Origin: a bacterium
Lineage (GTDB): Bacteria > Zixibacteria > MSB-5A5 > WJJR01
Assembly (NCBI GenBank): GCA_021813505.1
Contig: JAKAKI010000041.1
Location: 33,074-97,073, forward strand
Length of the DNA stretch: 64,000 nt
Reading direction: 5' to 3'
The position numbers and the translations under genes were made by a program. The notes under the pieces are model-generated. The model did no database searches and was not told the DNA's origin. It worked only from the letters and a program-made list of their open reading frames with translations. Each line of letters starts with the position of its first letter. The stretch's first letter is position 1. Shown piece by piece: positions 43,572 to 51,659 of this stretch.

Positions 43572-44362
43572 GATGCACCCACCTTCTTCTGTGTCCGTTC
43601 CCAGGCGAAGAGCGCCGCGCCAATCGCACCGATGAATTGCGAGTCGGGGGAGACATTGACTTTGCGTTCGAGCCGTTCTTCGATGGCCGTGACCATTCCC
43701 TTGTTGCGCGACACGCCGCCGGTGAATGTGATCTCATCGTCCAGCCCGACCCGGCGCATGAGTGCCACCGAACGTCCGGCGATGGCGTTGTTGACGCCGC
43801 GCAGCACATCCTCGACTTTCTTGCCCCGTGCCAGATGCGAGAGAATCTCGGATTCGACAAACACCGTGCACATGTTGGTGATGCGCAAGGGATGCACCGA
43901 GCGCATCGACACCTCGCCGATGTCATCCAGTGTCAGCCCGATTACCGATGCCGACGCCTCGAGAAACCGCCCGGTTCCGGCGGCGCATTTGTCGTTCATG
44001 CAAAAATCGCTGACTTCGCCCTGGGCACTGATCTTGATTGCTTTGGTATCCTGTCCGCCGATGTCGAGAATTGTGCGCGTCTCCGGGAAGAGATAATGCG
44101 CCCCCTTCCCATGGCAGCCGATCTCGGTGATCTGCGTGTTGCCGAACGGCACTTTGTAACGCCCGTAACCGGTGCCCACGACAAATCCGATTTCATAGTC
44201 GTCGCTTTTGGCGTCCGCGCGCGCCTGCGCAAAGGCGCGCTCGGCGGCCTTGATCACGTTGGCGCCGGTGTGTGTGAGCCCGCGCCCCACAATCCGCTGA
44301 TTCTCATCCAGGATGATCGCCTTGGTGGCGGTCGAACCAACATCAACTCCGGCTACGTACAT
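43568..44362 (-). CDS. bcrA: class I benzoyl-CoA reductase ATPase subunit (BcrA/BzdQ-like)
   Basis: A 264-residue ASKHA ATPase, the partner of the following D-type subunit. Motifs: GVDVGSTATKAII, VGTGYGRYKVPF, DIGGQDTKAI, NDKCAAGTGRFLE with C126, MCTVFVESEI with C165, and TGGVSRNKGM. The length is nearer the short Bzd-type ATPase subunits than the longer Thauera BcrA. With BcrD it would bind one 4Fe-4S cluster and couple ATP hydrolysis to electron transfer to BcrBC in the cytoplasm. The gene is separated from bcrB by 338 bp that hold two palindromic repeats, unusual for genes whose products form one complex. Confidence 0.85.
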   Translation of the reverse strand: MYVAGVDVGSTATKAIILDENQRIVGRGLTHTGANVIKAAERAFAQARADAKSDDYEIGFVVGTGYGRYKVPFGNTQITEIGCHGKGAHYLFPETRTILDIGGQDTKAIKISAQGEVSDFCMNDKCAAGTGRFLEASASVIGLTLDDIGEVSMRSVHPLRITNMCTVFVESEILSHLARGKKVEDVLRGVNNAIAGRSVALMRRVGLDDEITFTGGVSRNKGMVTAIEERLERKVNVSPDSQFIGAIGAALFAWERTQKKVGAS

Positions 44363-44419
44363 TTTGCGCTATCCTTTCATCTCAAACCTGTAAATACCAC
44401 TCTGGGTGGAACAATCGAA

Positions 44420-44487
44420 GGGAGGGCGAGGCTCCTGCCGAGCCATGCGTCCGCGCGAAAGAGGCTCGGCAGGAGCCTCGCCCTCCC
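44420..44487. repeat. GAGGCTCC-family palindrome (copy 2), inside bcr cluster
   Basis: GGGAGGGCGAGGCTCCTGCC pairs with GGCAGGAGCCTCGCCCTCCC. Compared with copy 1, CCC-GGG in the stem is replaced by CCT-AGG, a paired change that keeps the stem. It lies between bcrB and bcrA. Confidence 0.8.
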
Positions 44488-44547
44488 AAATCACGCACAC
44501 GCGTGTCAAGCGTGGTGCCCCACCCTTCGGGAGCGGCACCAGGCGCA

Positions 44548-44677
44548 GGGGCGTATTGCATACGCCCATGCCCCTACGGGAGGAATTCTTCATTTGGGGA
44601 CAACGACTCGCTATCCTAGAATCCTCGCAAAGGGCAGATGCGTCGTAGGTGTGACGAGGGCGTATGCAATACGCCCC
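44548..44677. mobile_element. MITE-like element with 20-bp perfect inverted ends
   Basis: GGGGCGTATTGCATACGCCC at 44548-44567 is the exact reverse complement of GGGCGTATGCAATACGCCCC at 44658-44677. Each end is itself nearly palindromic. The 130-bp segment sits between bcrB and bcrA and encodes nothing credible. Together with the palindrome at 44420 it fills the 338-bp gap 44363-44700. Confidence 0.7.
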
Positions 44678-44700
44678 TTGGAGTTTAACCTCAGTTCCCA

Positions 44701-45960
44701 TCACGCCGTTTGTCCCGCCACGATGCGATGATGCTCGAGTGATTCAAAGAACGCGTCGATACGGTTCTTGAGTTGCGCCTTGGAGAAATAGCGTGGATCG
44801 GCCAGATCAGATTCGATAAACAACGTTGGCACCTGCAAATCGTGAATGAAGACTTCGCGCATATCGGCTTGCCCCATGGAAAATGCGCGGCACGATTTCA
44901 CCGAGTGAATCACCAGCGCGTCGGCGTTGTATTCCTTCATGTACCGGTTCAGCATTTCCACCCGCCGACCGAGATTGTAGTTGGTGTAGCACTCCAGCGA
45001 GTACTCGGCGAGCGATTCCAACGGACGCTCGGGGTCGTGGCGGAATCCAAAATCCCAGATACCGCCGACCTTCGAATACGAGGACCCGACACACACAACT
45101 CCCCAGGTCTTGAACAATTCCCAGAAGGTGCGGAAGTGCGGCCATGGCGGCGGACCCTCCATCACCACCCGGAATTTCTCCTCCGGAATCGGGCAGGTTC
45201 CCGACACGACGCGCGCGTCGATCTCAGCTTTGGCCGCGCGGTAGTAATCGACGCAATCCTGCGAGCCCCGCAAAACATAGATCGGGGCCATGAAGAAAAC
45301 CGCCTCGAAGAATGCATCGAATGGCGAAGGTGTCCGTTTGGCGGAATGAAGAATGTCTACCCAGAGGTCCTCCGCCTCACGGGAACGCCGCAGGATGTCT
45401 TTCAGCTTGTCTTCGTCATATTTCTTGCCGGTGATCTTCTCACAGAGCGCAATCAGCTCTTTCAGTTCGCTCAGCATGTACCGGATATCCGCCGCATGCG
45501 TTTCCGGCCCACGCGAGAACGGCACGTCGAACATGTACAACGGGCAGTTGAAGTGCGCTGCGAGCGCCTCGAACCATTTGATGTAAGTGTTGCACCCCGA
45601 GTAGGTGCAGACCAGCAAGTCCGGTTTCGCCATCTTGCCGAACGGTCCGGTCATATCGTTTGCAACCAGCCCGATGTCGTTCTTCACATAGCCGCAGACG
45701 TCGGAGGAATACCCCAGATCCTCGGCCTTCAGGATCATATCCCCCGCGGTGCGCTTGATGCCGCACTGCAGGGCGTTTACCTCGGGGAAGACAACATGGA
45801 AATCGAATACCTTGAGCAGTTCCATGATATTGCCGGAGATGAACAGGTAGGCGACCTTCTCGCCCTTCTCATTGGCTTGCGAGAGCTGGCCGTACCAGTT
45901 CTGCAGCATCTCCTTTTGCAGATCACGGCCGGTGTTCATGGGTACTTGTGCTTGTGGCAT
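44701..45960 (-). CDS. bcrB: class I benzoyl-CoA reductase subunit B (HgdB-like)
   Basis: A 419-residue protein of the 2-hydroxyglutaryl-CoA dehydratase D-component/benzoyl-CoA reductase BC family. It would form, with BcrC, the 4Fe-4S-bearing module that takes two electrons from the BcrAD ATPase and reduces the aromatic ring of benzoyl-CoA to the cyclic diene. Typical features are the early GEKVAYLFISGNIMELL, DVCGYVKNDIG with a cysteine, VCTYSGCNTYIKWF, DVPFSRGP, and SVKSCRAFSMGQADM near the C-terminus, where conserved cysteines bind iron-sulfur clusters. bcrC lies immediately upstream with only a 20-bp gap. Discrimination from 2-hydroxyacyl-CoA dehydratase rests on the cluster context. Confidence 0.85.
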   Translation of the reverse strand: MPQAQVPMNTGRDLQKEMLQNWYGQLSQANEKGEKVAYLFISGNIMELLKVFDFHVVFPEVNALQCGIKRTAGDMILKAEDLGYSSDVCGYVKNDIGLVANDMTGPFGKMAKPDLLVCTYSGCNTYIKWFEALAAHFNCPLYMFDVPFSRGPETHAADIRYMLSELKELIALCEKITGKKYDEDKLKDILRRSREAEDLWVDILHSAKRTPSPFDAFFEAVFFMAPIYVLRGSQDCVDYYRAAKAEIDARVVSGTCPIPEEKFRVVMEGPPPWPHFRTFWELFKTWGVVCVGSSYSKVGGIWDFGFRHDPERPLESLAEYSLECYTNYNLGRRVEMLNRYMKEYNADALVIHSVKSCRAFSMGQADMREVFIHDLQVPTLFIESDLADPRYFSKAQLKNRIDAFFESLEHHRIVAGQTA

Positions 45961-45980
45961 GGTCGTATGGCTCCAATCGC

Positions 45981-47162
45981 TCAGTCGGCGAACAGAAGAA
46001 TCGATTCGACAAAAGTCTCCACCTGGGTGCGCAATGTTTCGAACACGCCCATCTTCTCCTCGAATTCAAACGAGAGATGGGGAATTCCAGCCTGGTCGGC
46101 AATGTCTTTCAAGAGAACATAATCGTAGAGTGCGGGCTCGCAGAATTTGGCGGCGCAGAAGATCACGCCGTCCACCTGATTCGCCTTGAGCTTGTGTGCG
46201 AAGTGATCGGCGCGGGGCCGGTCGCCGTAATGACGGATCGACGATGTCACCGAGTAACGGACGTACGCCTCCGCCATCGAACGAATCGGATCCTCGCCCA
46301 GTTTGACCGGCGTGTCGTACCAGCGTGGTCCCAGCAGGAAATCGTCGTCGACTATGTAGCACCCTGCGTCTTCCATCGACTCGATCAATTCCCATGGCGG
46401 CTGCTCGCAAAACGATCCCTCGATCAGCACCCGGATTTTGTCGCGGCGGCGGGTCGGGCGCGCCTCAAGTTCGGCGAAGGTCGAACGGAGAATCGCCGTA
46501 TGCTCCTCACGCGGCATTAACTGGCTGGCGCGCAGAAGGAGGTAACTCTCCGTTGCGGAGATCTTCTCCGGATGCTCACGCCGCAGTGTATAGAGGTCAG
46601 CCAGTGCGCTGCGGTGCTCATTGAACACGCCCACCGACCGGGCGATGGCGGCATCGGTGATTCCATCGCCGATGAAATCTTCCATCGCACGGCGGAAACG
46701 GCGCAGCTCGGTTGCGAAGTAGTCCACCGCGGCGGGGGAGGCGACGTTCTGCGGGCAGTGCAAGTAGAACGTCTGAATTTTCGGGAAATTGCGCTTGAAC
46801 ACGCCGCCGAGATTGCGCGCCACATCACAGATCGACGTGAACACCATGGCATCGATCGGATCGAGATAGCCACGCAGCCCGAGTTCCAGCGTGGAACGCG
46901 AAATCGAACAGACGAACGATTGCACGCGCGAGTCGGCATGATCGATCTCCACCGAACTGCCGCCACCGGCAATCGTCACCGGCAGCGCCCCTGCCGCGTG
47001 CGCGATCTCCTGCGGCGCCCACACCGGAAAATTCCCAACGATGGGTGCGCGCGTGCCGTTCCGTCCTTTGAATTCGCGCAGCGTCGGAAGAGTCGGGTCC
47101 TCGAGCTGCTCTTTGCACCACGCAATGCGTTCTTCGAACTTCATGTCTGGTTGCGTTTTCAT
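45981..47162 (-). CDS. bcrC: class I benzoyl-CoA reductase subunit C
   Basis: A 393-residue partner of BcrB in the same HgdA/B-BcrB/C superfamily. FEERIAWCKEQLEDP near the N-terminus and GNFPVWAPQEIAHAAGALPV are typical of the C subunit. Further cysteines that may bind iron-sulfur clusters appear in VCSISRSTLELGL, SICDVARNLGG, LHCPQNV, and FCAAKFCEP toward the end. The ATG at 47162 is preferred; a TTG at 47177 would add five residues. It heads the reductase genes (bcrC, bcrB, bcrA, bcrD) and follows the alcohol dehydrogenase gene after a 224-bp gap with a palindromic repeat. Together the four subunits make a complete class I enzyme. Confidence 0.85.
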   Translation of the reverse strand: MKTQPDMKFEERIAWCKEQLEDPTLPTLREFKGRNGTRAPIVGNFPVWAPQEIAHAAGALPVTIAGGGSSVEIDHADSRVQSFVCSISRSTLELGLRGYLDPIDAMVFTSICDVARNLGGVFKRNFPKIQTFYLHCPQNVASPAAVDYFATELRRFRRAMEDFIGDGITDAAIARSVGVFNEHRSALADLYTLRREHPEKISATESYLLLRASQLMPREEHTAILRSTFAELEARPTRRRDKIRVLIEGSFCEQPPWELIESMEDAGCYIVDDDFLLGPRWYDTPVKLGEDPIRSMAEAYVRYSVTSSIRHYGDRPRADHFAHKLKANQVDGVIFCAAKFCEPALYDYVLLKDIADQAGIPHLSFEFEEKMGVFETLRTQVETFVESILLFAD

Positions 47163-47277
47163 TCGCTCAATCCCCAAAGCGTTCAGTCTTTGACTCGATG
47201 ATTCATGTTAGCGATGCAGGTCCGTGACAGAGTGTGAGCCGTAATGACTGTCAAATGCTGACGTGCCAAGGCACAGA

Positions 47278-47347
47278 GAGGGCGAGGCTCCTGCCGAGCC
47301 TCTTTCCGCGCGCACAAGACAGGCTCGGCGGGAGCCTCGCCCTCCCT
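47278..47347. repeat. GAGGCTCC-family palindrome (copy 3), inside cluster
   Basis: GGCGAGGCTCCTGCCGAGCC and GGCTCGGCGGGAGCCTCGCC pair with one G-U position. It lies between the alcohol dehydrogenase gene and bcrC, so a transcript through the cluster would contain this hairpin. Confidence 0.78.
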
Positions 47348-47386
47348 CCCCGAGATGCTGATGAATCTTGCACACTTCTCGTGTCT

Positions 47387-48409
47387 TCATGGCACAATCA
47401 CCGACCGCAGCCCAACGCCCTGGCGCAACTGGTCAAAGGCATCATTGATCTTGTCCAATCCAAAACGGTGGCTCACCAGTTCCTTCACCTTGATGCGTCC
47501 GGCCGAGGCCATTTCGATCAGCGGGGGGTAATCCACGGGGCGGCATCCCAGCGAGCCGACGATCTCCATTTCGCGGTACATGATGCGCCCCGCGTTGATC
47601 GTTACGTCGTGATTCGTGTATCCCACGACCACCAGCCGCCCGCCGTTGCGCACACATCCAAATGCCGCCGCAATCGTCTTCGGATTGCCGATTGCTTCGA
47701 ATGCGACATCGGCCCCGCCGCCGGTGAGCTTGCGAACCTCTTTGTCGATTCGCTCGACCTTTTCGGGATTGATCGCCGCCACGGCACCGAGAGTCTTCGC
47801 CGCGGCAAGTTTGTCGTCACGCAGATCGACCGCGATCACACTGGCGCCAAACGCCGTGGCCACCTGCACGATGTTCAGCCCGATGCCGCCGCAGCCAAAC
47901 ACGATGACCTTGTCGCCGCCGCGCACTTGGCCGCGATTCTTCACAGCGTGGTACGGGGTCGAGACCGCATCGGCGATAATCGAGCCTTCAATCAGCGGAA
48001 TCGATTCGGGGAGGATGAAAGTGTCCTTGGCCGGTGCGATCACGTACTCTGCATAGGCGCCATCGACATCGTTACCGAACATCTTCATGTTCACGCAAAT
48101 GTTCTCGCGCCCGGTGCGGCAATTGAAACAGTGCCCGCACGTGAGCACCGCCGGCAGGAGAACCCGGTCACCCTCTTTCCGTTCGGTGACACCTGCTCCG
48201 ACAGCCGCCACAATCCCCGCCGCCTCGTGGCCCAGGATGAGCGGGGGCTTCTTAAACGTCGGCACGCCGTGATCGATGTAATGCAAATCGGTGTGACAGA
48301 CGCCGCACGCCGCAACCTTGACCAAAATCTCACCGGCCTTGGGTTGCGGTGTCGGCCATTCGCCGACCGTGAGTGGCGCCTCGGGTTTCTCGAATATTGC
48401 TGCCTTCAT
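47387..48409 (-). CDS. had: zinc alcohol dehydrogenase, likely 6-hydroxycyclohexenecarbonyl-CoA dehydrogenase
   Basis: A 340-residue medium-chain zinc alcohol dehydrogenase. The catalytic zinc site is CGVCHTD and GHEAAG. The structural zinc site is [15 protein letters not shown] with four cysteines. The cofactor loop is [11 protein letters not shown], followed by VDLRDDK, suggesting NAD. In benzoyl-CoA degradation of the Thauera/Azoarcus type this family supplies Had, which oxidises 6-hydroxycyclohex-1-ene-1-carbonyl-CoA; position next to the hydratase and reductase genes supports that. By sequence alone other substrates remain possible. The ATG at 48409 begins one base after the hydratase stop and follows TTAGG; an upstream in-frame extension would overlap that gene and lacks family sequence. 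Confidence 0.8.
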   Translation of the reverse strand: MKAAIFEKPEAPLTVGEWPTPQPKAGEILVKVAACGVCHTDLHYIDHGVPTFKKPPLILGHEAAGIVAAVGAGVTERKEGDRVLLPAVLTCGHCFNCRTGRENICVNMKMFGNDVDGAYAEYVIAPAKDTFILPESIPLIEGSIIADAVSTPYHAVKNRGQVRGGDKVIVFGCGGIGLNIVQVATAFGASVIAVDLRDDKLAAAKTLGAVAAINPEKVERIDKEVRKLTGGGADVAFEAIGNPKTIAAAFGCVRNGGRLVVVGYTNHDVTINAGRIMYREMEIVGSLGCRPVDYPPLIEMASAGRIKVKELVSHRFGLDKINDAFDQLRQGVGLRSVIVP

Positions 48410-48410
48410 C

Positions 48411-49181
48411 CTAATTGTCCTTCCAAACTGGTTTGCGCTTCTCCATAAACGCCGCCAACCCCTCATTCGAATCGTGCCCGTCCATCAGATCTTTCAGATA
48501 AATCGCTTCCGCTTCATCAAGGGCGCGTTCAAAGTCCTTCATCACCACCCGCTGGAAAGCGCGTTTGGCCTGGCCGAGCGAGAACGCCGACAACGATTTG
48601 AATTGTCCGACGAACTGATCGACGGCGGGAGCAAACTCCGCAGCAGGGTAGACGTGATTAACCAGTCCGATCCGTTGCGCCTCCACGGCATTTACCACTG
48701 AGCCGGTGTAGATCAGTTCGGCAGCCTTCTTGGAGCCGACGAATTGCATCAAGTGCGCGACAGCCAGAGGAGGGAAGACCCCCAGCTTGATCTCCGGCAC
48801 GCCGATCTTCAGATCGTCGCACGCCAGCAGGATGTCGCAGAAGATCGCCAACTCCATCGCGCCGCCATAGGCGCCACCATGCGCCGCACAGAGTGTCGGC
48901 ATTGGCAGCCGGTCCATCAGCCGAAATGTCTGATGGAATGTGCGGATCATTTTCTCCGCCATGTCCTTTTTGTGTTCCGGCACATCGACACCGGAGGAGA
49001 ACATCTTCCCCTCGCCGGTGATGAGCAGGGCGCACAGGTCGTGGCGGCCGATGAGTGATTCGAGATAGGCATTGATCTCGGTCAGCATTGCGATGTTGAG
49101 CACATTGAGTGGCGGCCGCGCCAGAGTCAGCCGGGCAATCCGATCCGCCTCGCTTGTTTTGATCAGTTCGAACTTCGTCAC
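48411..49181 (-). CDS. dch: crotonase, likely cyclohexa-1,5-dienecarbonyl-CoA hydratase
   Basis: A 256-residue enoyl-CoA hydratase-superfamily protein. [19 protein letters not shown] followed by [13 protein letters not shown] and [14 protein letters not shown] closely resembles the Dch/BamR hydratases, which add water to the cyclic diene product of benzoyl-CoA reductase. [18 protein letters not shown] forms the second oxyanion-hole region. The start ATG at 49181 lies 52 bp after the SDR gene stop, and the gap contains repeated AAGGAC-type units. The gene abuts the Had-like dehydrogenase gene, matching the order of reactions. Confidence in the crotonase family is very high; the exact substrate is inferred from sequence and context. 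Confidence 0.85.
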   Translation of the reverse strand: MTKFELIKTSEADRIARLTLARPPLNVLNIAMLTEINAYLESLIGRHDLCALLITGEGKMFSSGVDVPEHKKDMAEKMIRTFHQTFRLMDRLPMPTLCAAHGGAYGGAMELAIFCDILLACDDLKIGVPEIKLGVFPPLAVAHLMQFVGSKKAAELIYTGSVVNAVEAQRIGLVNHVYPAAEFAPAVDQFVGQFKSLSAFSLGQAKRAFQRVVMKDFERALDEAEAIYLKDLMDGHDSNEGLAAFMEKRKPVWKDN

Positions 49182-49188
49182 AGTTTGA

Positions 49189-49233
49189 TCCTTCGTCCTA
49201 ATTCCCTAGTCCTTTGTCCTTGGTCCTTCGTCC
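49189..49233 (-). repeat. tandem AAGGAC-type units between dch and SDR genes
   Basis: On the minus strand the gap reads as repeated AAGGACC/AAGGACA/AAGGACT units (for example GGACGAAGGACCAAGGACAA), broken once in the middle. Each unit resembles a ribosome-binding site, and the copies end eight bases before the dch ATG. It may be a simple-sequence expansion or a translation-tuning element. Confidence 0.6.
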
Positions 49234-49989
49234 TCAAATGTACTGCCCGCCATCCACCTTGATCACCTCTCCGGTGATATGCCGGGCGCCATTCGAACAG
49301 AGGAACAAGACCACGGCCGCGACATCATCCGGGGAGCCCAGCCGGCCGAGCACCGTCTCGGCCATCGACTTGGCTTTCGCCTCTTCGGGCATCGTGGCCA
49401 CCATATCGGTCTCGATCAATCCGGGCGCAACGGCGTTGACATTGACGTTGGATGCGCCGAGTTCACGCGCGAGCGATTTGGTCAGGCCGATGATACCCGC
49501 CTTGGAGGCGGAGTAGTTGATCTGGCCGAATTTTCCGCGCATGCCGTTAATCGAGGTCATGTTCACGATCCGGCCCGACTTCTTCTCGCGAAAATGCGGC
49601 GCCGCCGCACGTACAAAGTTGAAACATCCCTTGAGATTGGTCGCGATCACCGTGTCCCACTGCTCGTCGGTCATTTTCCAACTGACACCATCGCGATTGA
49701 TCCCGGCATTGTTCACGAGAATATCGAGCCCGCCAAAATGCATCTTGACGTGGTCCACCATCGCCTTCACCTGTCCGGAATCTGCCACATTACAGGCGAA
49801 CGCTTTGGCCTGCCCACCGGCTGCAACGATTGCCGACTTGAGCGTCTCGGCTTCCGAGGAGTGACTCCGATAATTCACGGCGACTTTGCATCCCTGGGCG
49901 CCCAACGCGCGCGCAACCGCCGCGCCAATGCCCATCGATGCACCGGTCACGATTGCCACCCGATCTTTCAATTCCGGATAGACGGTCAT
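49234..49989 (-). CDS. short-chain dehydrogenase/reductase (FabG/BzdZ-like)
   Basis: A 251-residue classical SDR. It has the cofactor loop TGASMGIG, NNAG, catalytic S and YSASKAG tyrosine/lysine, and the FabG-like ending GHITGEVIKVDGG in slightly changed form. NYRSH after the first strand suggests NADP preference. It could be a 3-oxoacyl-ACP or acetoacetyl-CoA reductase, but its place in the ring-degradation cluster suggests oxidation or reduction of a hydroxyacyl-CoA intermediate; the Azoarcus bzd cluster likewise contains an SDR gene (bzdZ). It begins 3 bp after the stop of the upstream hydrolase gene. Confidence 0.85.
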   Translation of the reverse strand: MTVYPELKDRVAIVTGASMGIGAAVARALGAQGCKVAVNYRSHSSEAETLKSAIVAAGGQAKAFACNVADSGQVKAMVDHVKMHFGGLDILVNNAGINRDGVSWKMTDEQWDTVIATNLKGCFNFVRAAAPHFREKKSGRIVNMTSINGMRGKFGQINYSASKAGIIGLTKSLARELGASNVNVNAVAPGLIETDMVATMPEEAKAKSMAETVLGRLGSPDDVAAVVLFLCSNGARHITGEVIKVDGGQYI

Positions 49990-49992
49990 CAG

Positions 49993-50970
49993 CTACCTCA
50001 CCGGTGCCGGTTGGGGTGTCAGCTCGTGGCCGCACTTGCCACAGAACTTGAATTCGGCTGGAAGGCCATCGGCGCCGCATGAGGGACAGACAGAGGAGTA
50101 CGAGCCCCATAGGAACTCGATATCCCCGCCGTCGGCCATCTTCTGGCGCAGGCCACGGTAGTCGACCTTGCGCTTCTGGACGAATGCGCGCATCCCCTCA
50201 TTAGGCTCACCGCAGGCGAAGTGCGTTGTTAGCCAATCACGCGCGTGGCCGATCGTCTGATGCCACGCGAGTTCCTTCCAGAAATTCACCTGCGCGCGCG
50301 TGTAGCGCGTGCATTCATAGAACTTGTCGAGCAGTTGCTGAGCCATCTCGTCGACCGCGGCATCGAGCTGAGCACGCGGCACGACGCGGTTGACCAGCCC
50401 CCAGTCGAGTGCTTGTGCCGCCGGGATCCGATTATTCAAGAGCAGCATCTCGCGCGCGCGCCGGTCGCCCACGATAATCGGCAGCCACTGCGTGGCGCCG
50501 CCGCAGGCCACCGAACCGACATTGGTGCCAACCTGGCCGAGATAAGTGTCATCGGCCATGATTGCCAGATCGCACGCCATCTGCGATTCATTGCCGCCGC
50601 CGACTGCCATCCCGTTGATGCGCGCAATCGATGGTTTGCCCAGATTGAGAAGCGATTCCAGATAGCCCCGAAACAGCCCCATGTACTTGTAATAATCGCG
50701 CGGGCGCTTGGTGTAGTACCCCTGGTACTCTTTGACATCGCCGCCGGTGGAAAACGCTTTGTCGCCCGCCCCCGTGTAGACCACGACCGCGATCTTGTCA
50801 TCCCAAGCCGCGTCGGTGAATGCCGCGATGAGTTCCTTCAATGCCTGCGTGTTGTAGGCGTTGTAATTGGCTGGGCGGTTGATCGTGACTGTCGCCACGG
50901 CTCCCTTCTTGTCGTACAGGATCTCTGAGAATTTCAAATCCGCCGGATTGCGCCCATCAAACATTCCCAT
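49993..50970 (-). CDS. oah: Oah/BamA-like ring-opening hydrolase with C-terminal zinc ribbon
   Basis: A 325-residue crotonase-superfamily protein that resembles 6-oxocyclohex-1-ene-1-carbonyl-CoA hydrolase (Oah/BamA), the enzyme that opens the ring after benzoyl-CoA reduction. Diagnostic stretches are GDKAFSTGGDVKEYQGYY, INGMAVGGGNESQMACD, FGQ-like LGQVGTNVGSVACGGATQWL, and DWLTTHFACGEPNEGMRAF. It is about 50 residues shorter than BamA because an internal insert is missing, and it ends with an added zinc ribbon, CPSC at 295-298 and CGKC at 310-313, which I do not know in this family. GGAGG precedes the ATG at 50970; a GTG one codon upstream is the alternative. First enzyme gene after the TetR gene, 62 bp downstream. 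Confidence 0.8.
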   Translation of the reverse strand: MGMFDGRNPADLKFSEILYDKKGAVATVTINRPANYNAYNTQALKELIAAFTDAAWDDKIAVVVYTGAGDKAFSTGGDVKEYQGYYTKRPRDYYKYMGLFRGYLESLLNLGKPSIARINGMAVGGGNESQMACDLAIMADDTYLGQVGTNVGSVACGGATQWLPIIVGDRRAREMLLLNNRIPAAQALDWGLVNRVVPRAQLDAAVDEMAQQLLDKFYECTRYTRAQVNFWKELAWHQTIGHARDWLTTHFACGEPNEGMRAFVQKRKVDYRGLRQKMADGGDIEFLWGSYSSVCPSCGADGLPAEFKFCGKCGHELTPQPAPVR

Positions 50971-51032
50971 CACACACCCTCCGCTTTCTGAATCTTAAGG
51001 CGGCCGCAGGTCTGCACACCGCGGCGCCAGCA

Positions 51033-51647
51033 TCATGCTTCCCGATCGACTCCGCGCAGGAAGATATCCGTCATCTGTTTGGCCAGTTGCGCCGCGGGGC
51101 CATCGGTCCCCGGTTTGTACCAGGTGTAAATCCAATTGATCATGCCGAACAACGACATGGTCGTGATCCGTGGATCAAGATCCCGCCGCCGCCGGCTCTT
51201 CAGCAAATCGGTGACAATCTCGAGGCACAAGTCGTAATAGTTCCGGCGCAGCCGCCGCATCTTCTTGGCGAGTTCATCACTCAACGCGCCCGACTCATGC
51301 GACAGGACTTTCATCTCGGTGATATGGCCGGCGAAAAACTCGAGATGATTGAGAATGAGTTGTTCGATCTTCTGCGCAGGGGAGAGGTCCGCCGGAAGCG
51401 CGGACAACGGCCCGGTCAATTGCTCGAATGCGTCACGCTGCATTTCGTAGAGCAGCTCATCCTTGCTGGGGAAATAGTGATAGAGTCCGGACAGGCTCAT
51501 TCCCGCCGCTTCCGCCAGATCGCGCATCGAGGCGCGGGCAAAGCCGCGTTCCGCGAACAGGCGCGCCGCCGCCGCCCGGACTTTGTGCCCCTGCGATTCG
51601 CCGCTGTTGCTGGAGTTTTTTCCGGATCGTCGCGTGGTCGGATTCAT
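51033..51647 (-). CDS. TetR-family transcriptional regulator
   Basis: A 204-residue regulator. The N-terminal TetR HTH (about 20-68) is AAARLFAERGFARASMRDL followed by AEAAGMSLSGLYHYFPSKDELLYEM. The C-terminal ligand domain is helical and diverse, with RRLRRNYYDLC in the middle; the N-terminal 18 residues are polar and basic. It heads the benzoyl-CoA-type cluster and lies 62 bp upstream of the hydrolase gene on the same strand, so it probably represses its own operon and is released by an aromatic acyl-CoA. A perfect palindromic operator at 51660-51673 lies 12 bp before its start codon. Confidence 0.88.
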   Translation of the reverse strand: MNPTTRRSGKNSSNSGESQGHKVRAAAARLFAERGFARASMRDLAEAAGMSLSGLYHYFPSKDELLYEMQRDAFEQLTGPLSALPADLSPAQKIEQLILNHLEFFAGHITEMKVLSHESGALSDELAKKMRRLRRNYYDLCLEIVTDLLKSRRRRDLDPRITTMSLFGMINWIYTWYKPGTDGPAAQLAKQMTDIFLRGVDREA

Positions 51648-51659
51648 ATTCTCTCCGTG

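Noticed and set aside
42771-44362. Activator genes as a 2-hydroxyglutaryl-CoA dehydratase activator
   Set aside because: Two different ASKHA subunits in tandem plus Dch-, Had- and Oah-like neighbours fit benzoyl-CoA reductase better; dehydratase activators are single homodimeric proteins. Not fully excluded without a tree.
44773-46122. Long plus-strand open frame of about 449 codons opposite bcrB
   Set aside because: It is the antisense shadow of a gene with clear family motifs; its translation has no recognisable domain and high Arg/His content typical of GC-rich shadows.
47234-48448. Plus-strand open frame of about 404 codons opposite the alcohol dehydrogenase gene
   Set aside because: Shadow of the zinc dehydrogenase gene, which shows complete metal and cofactor sites.
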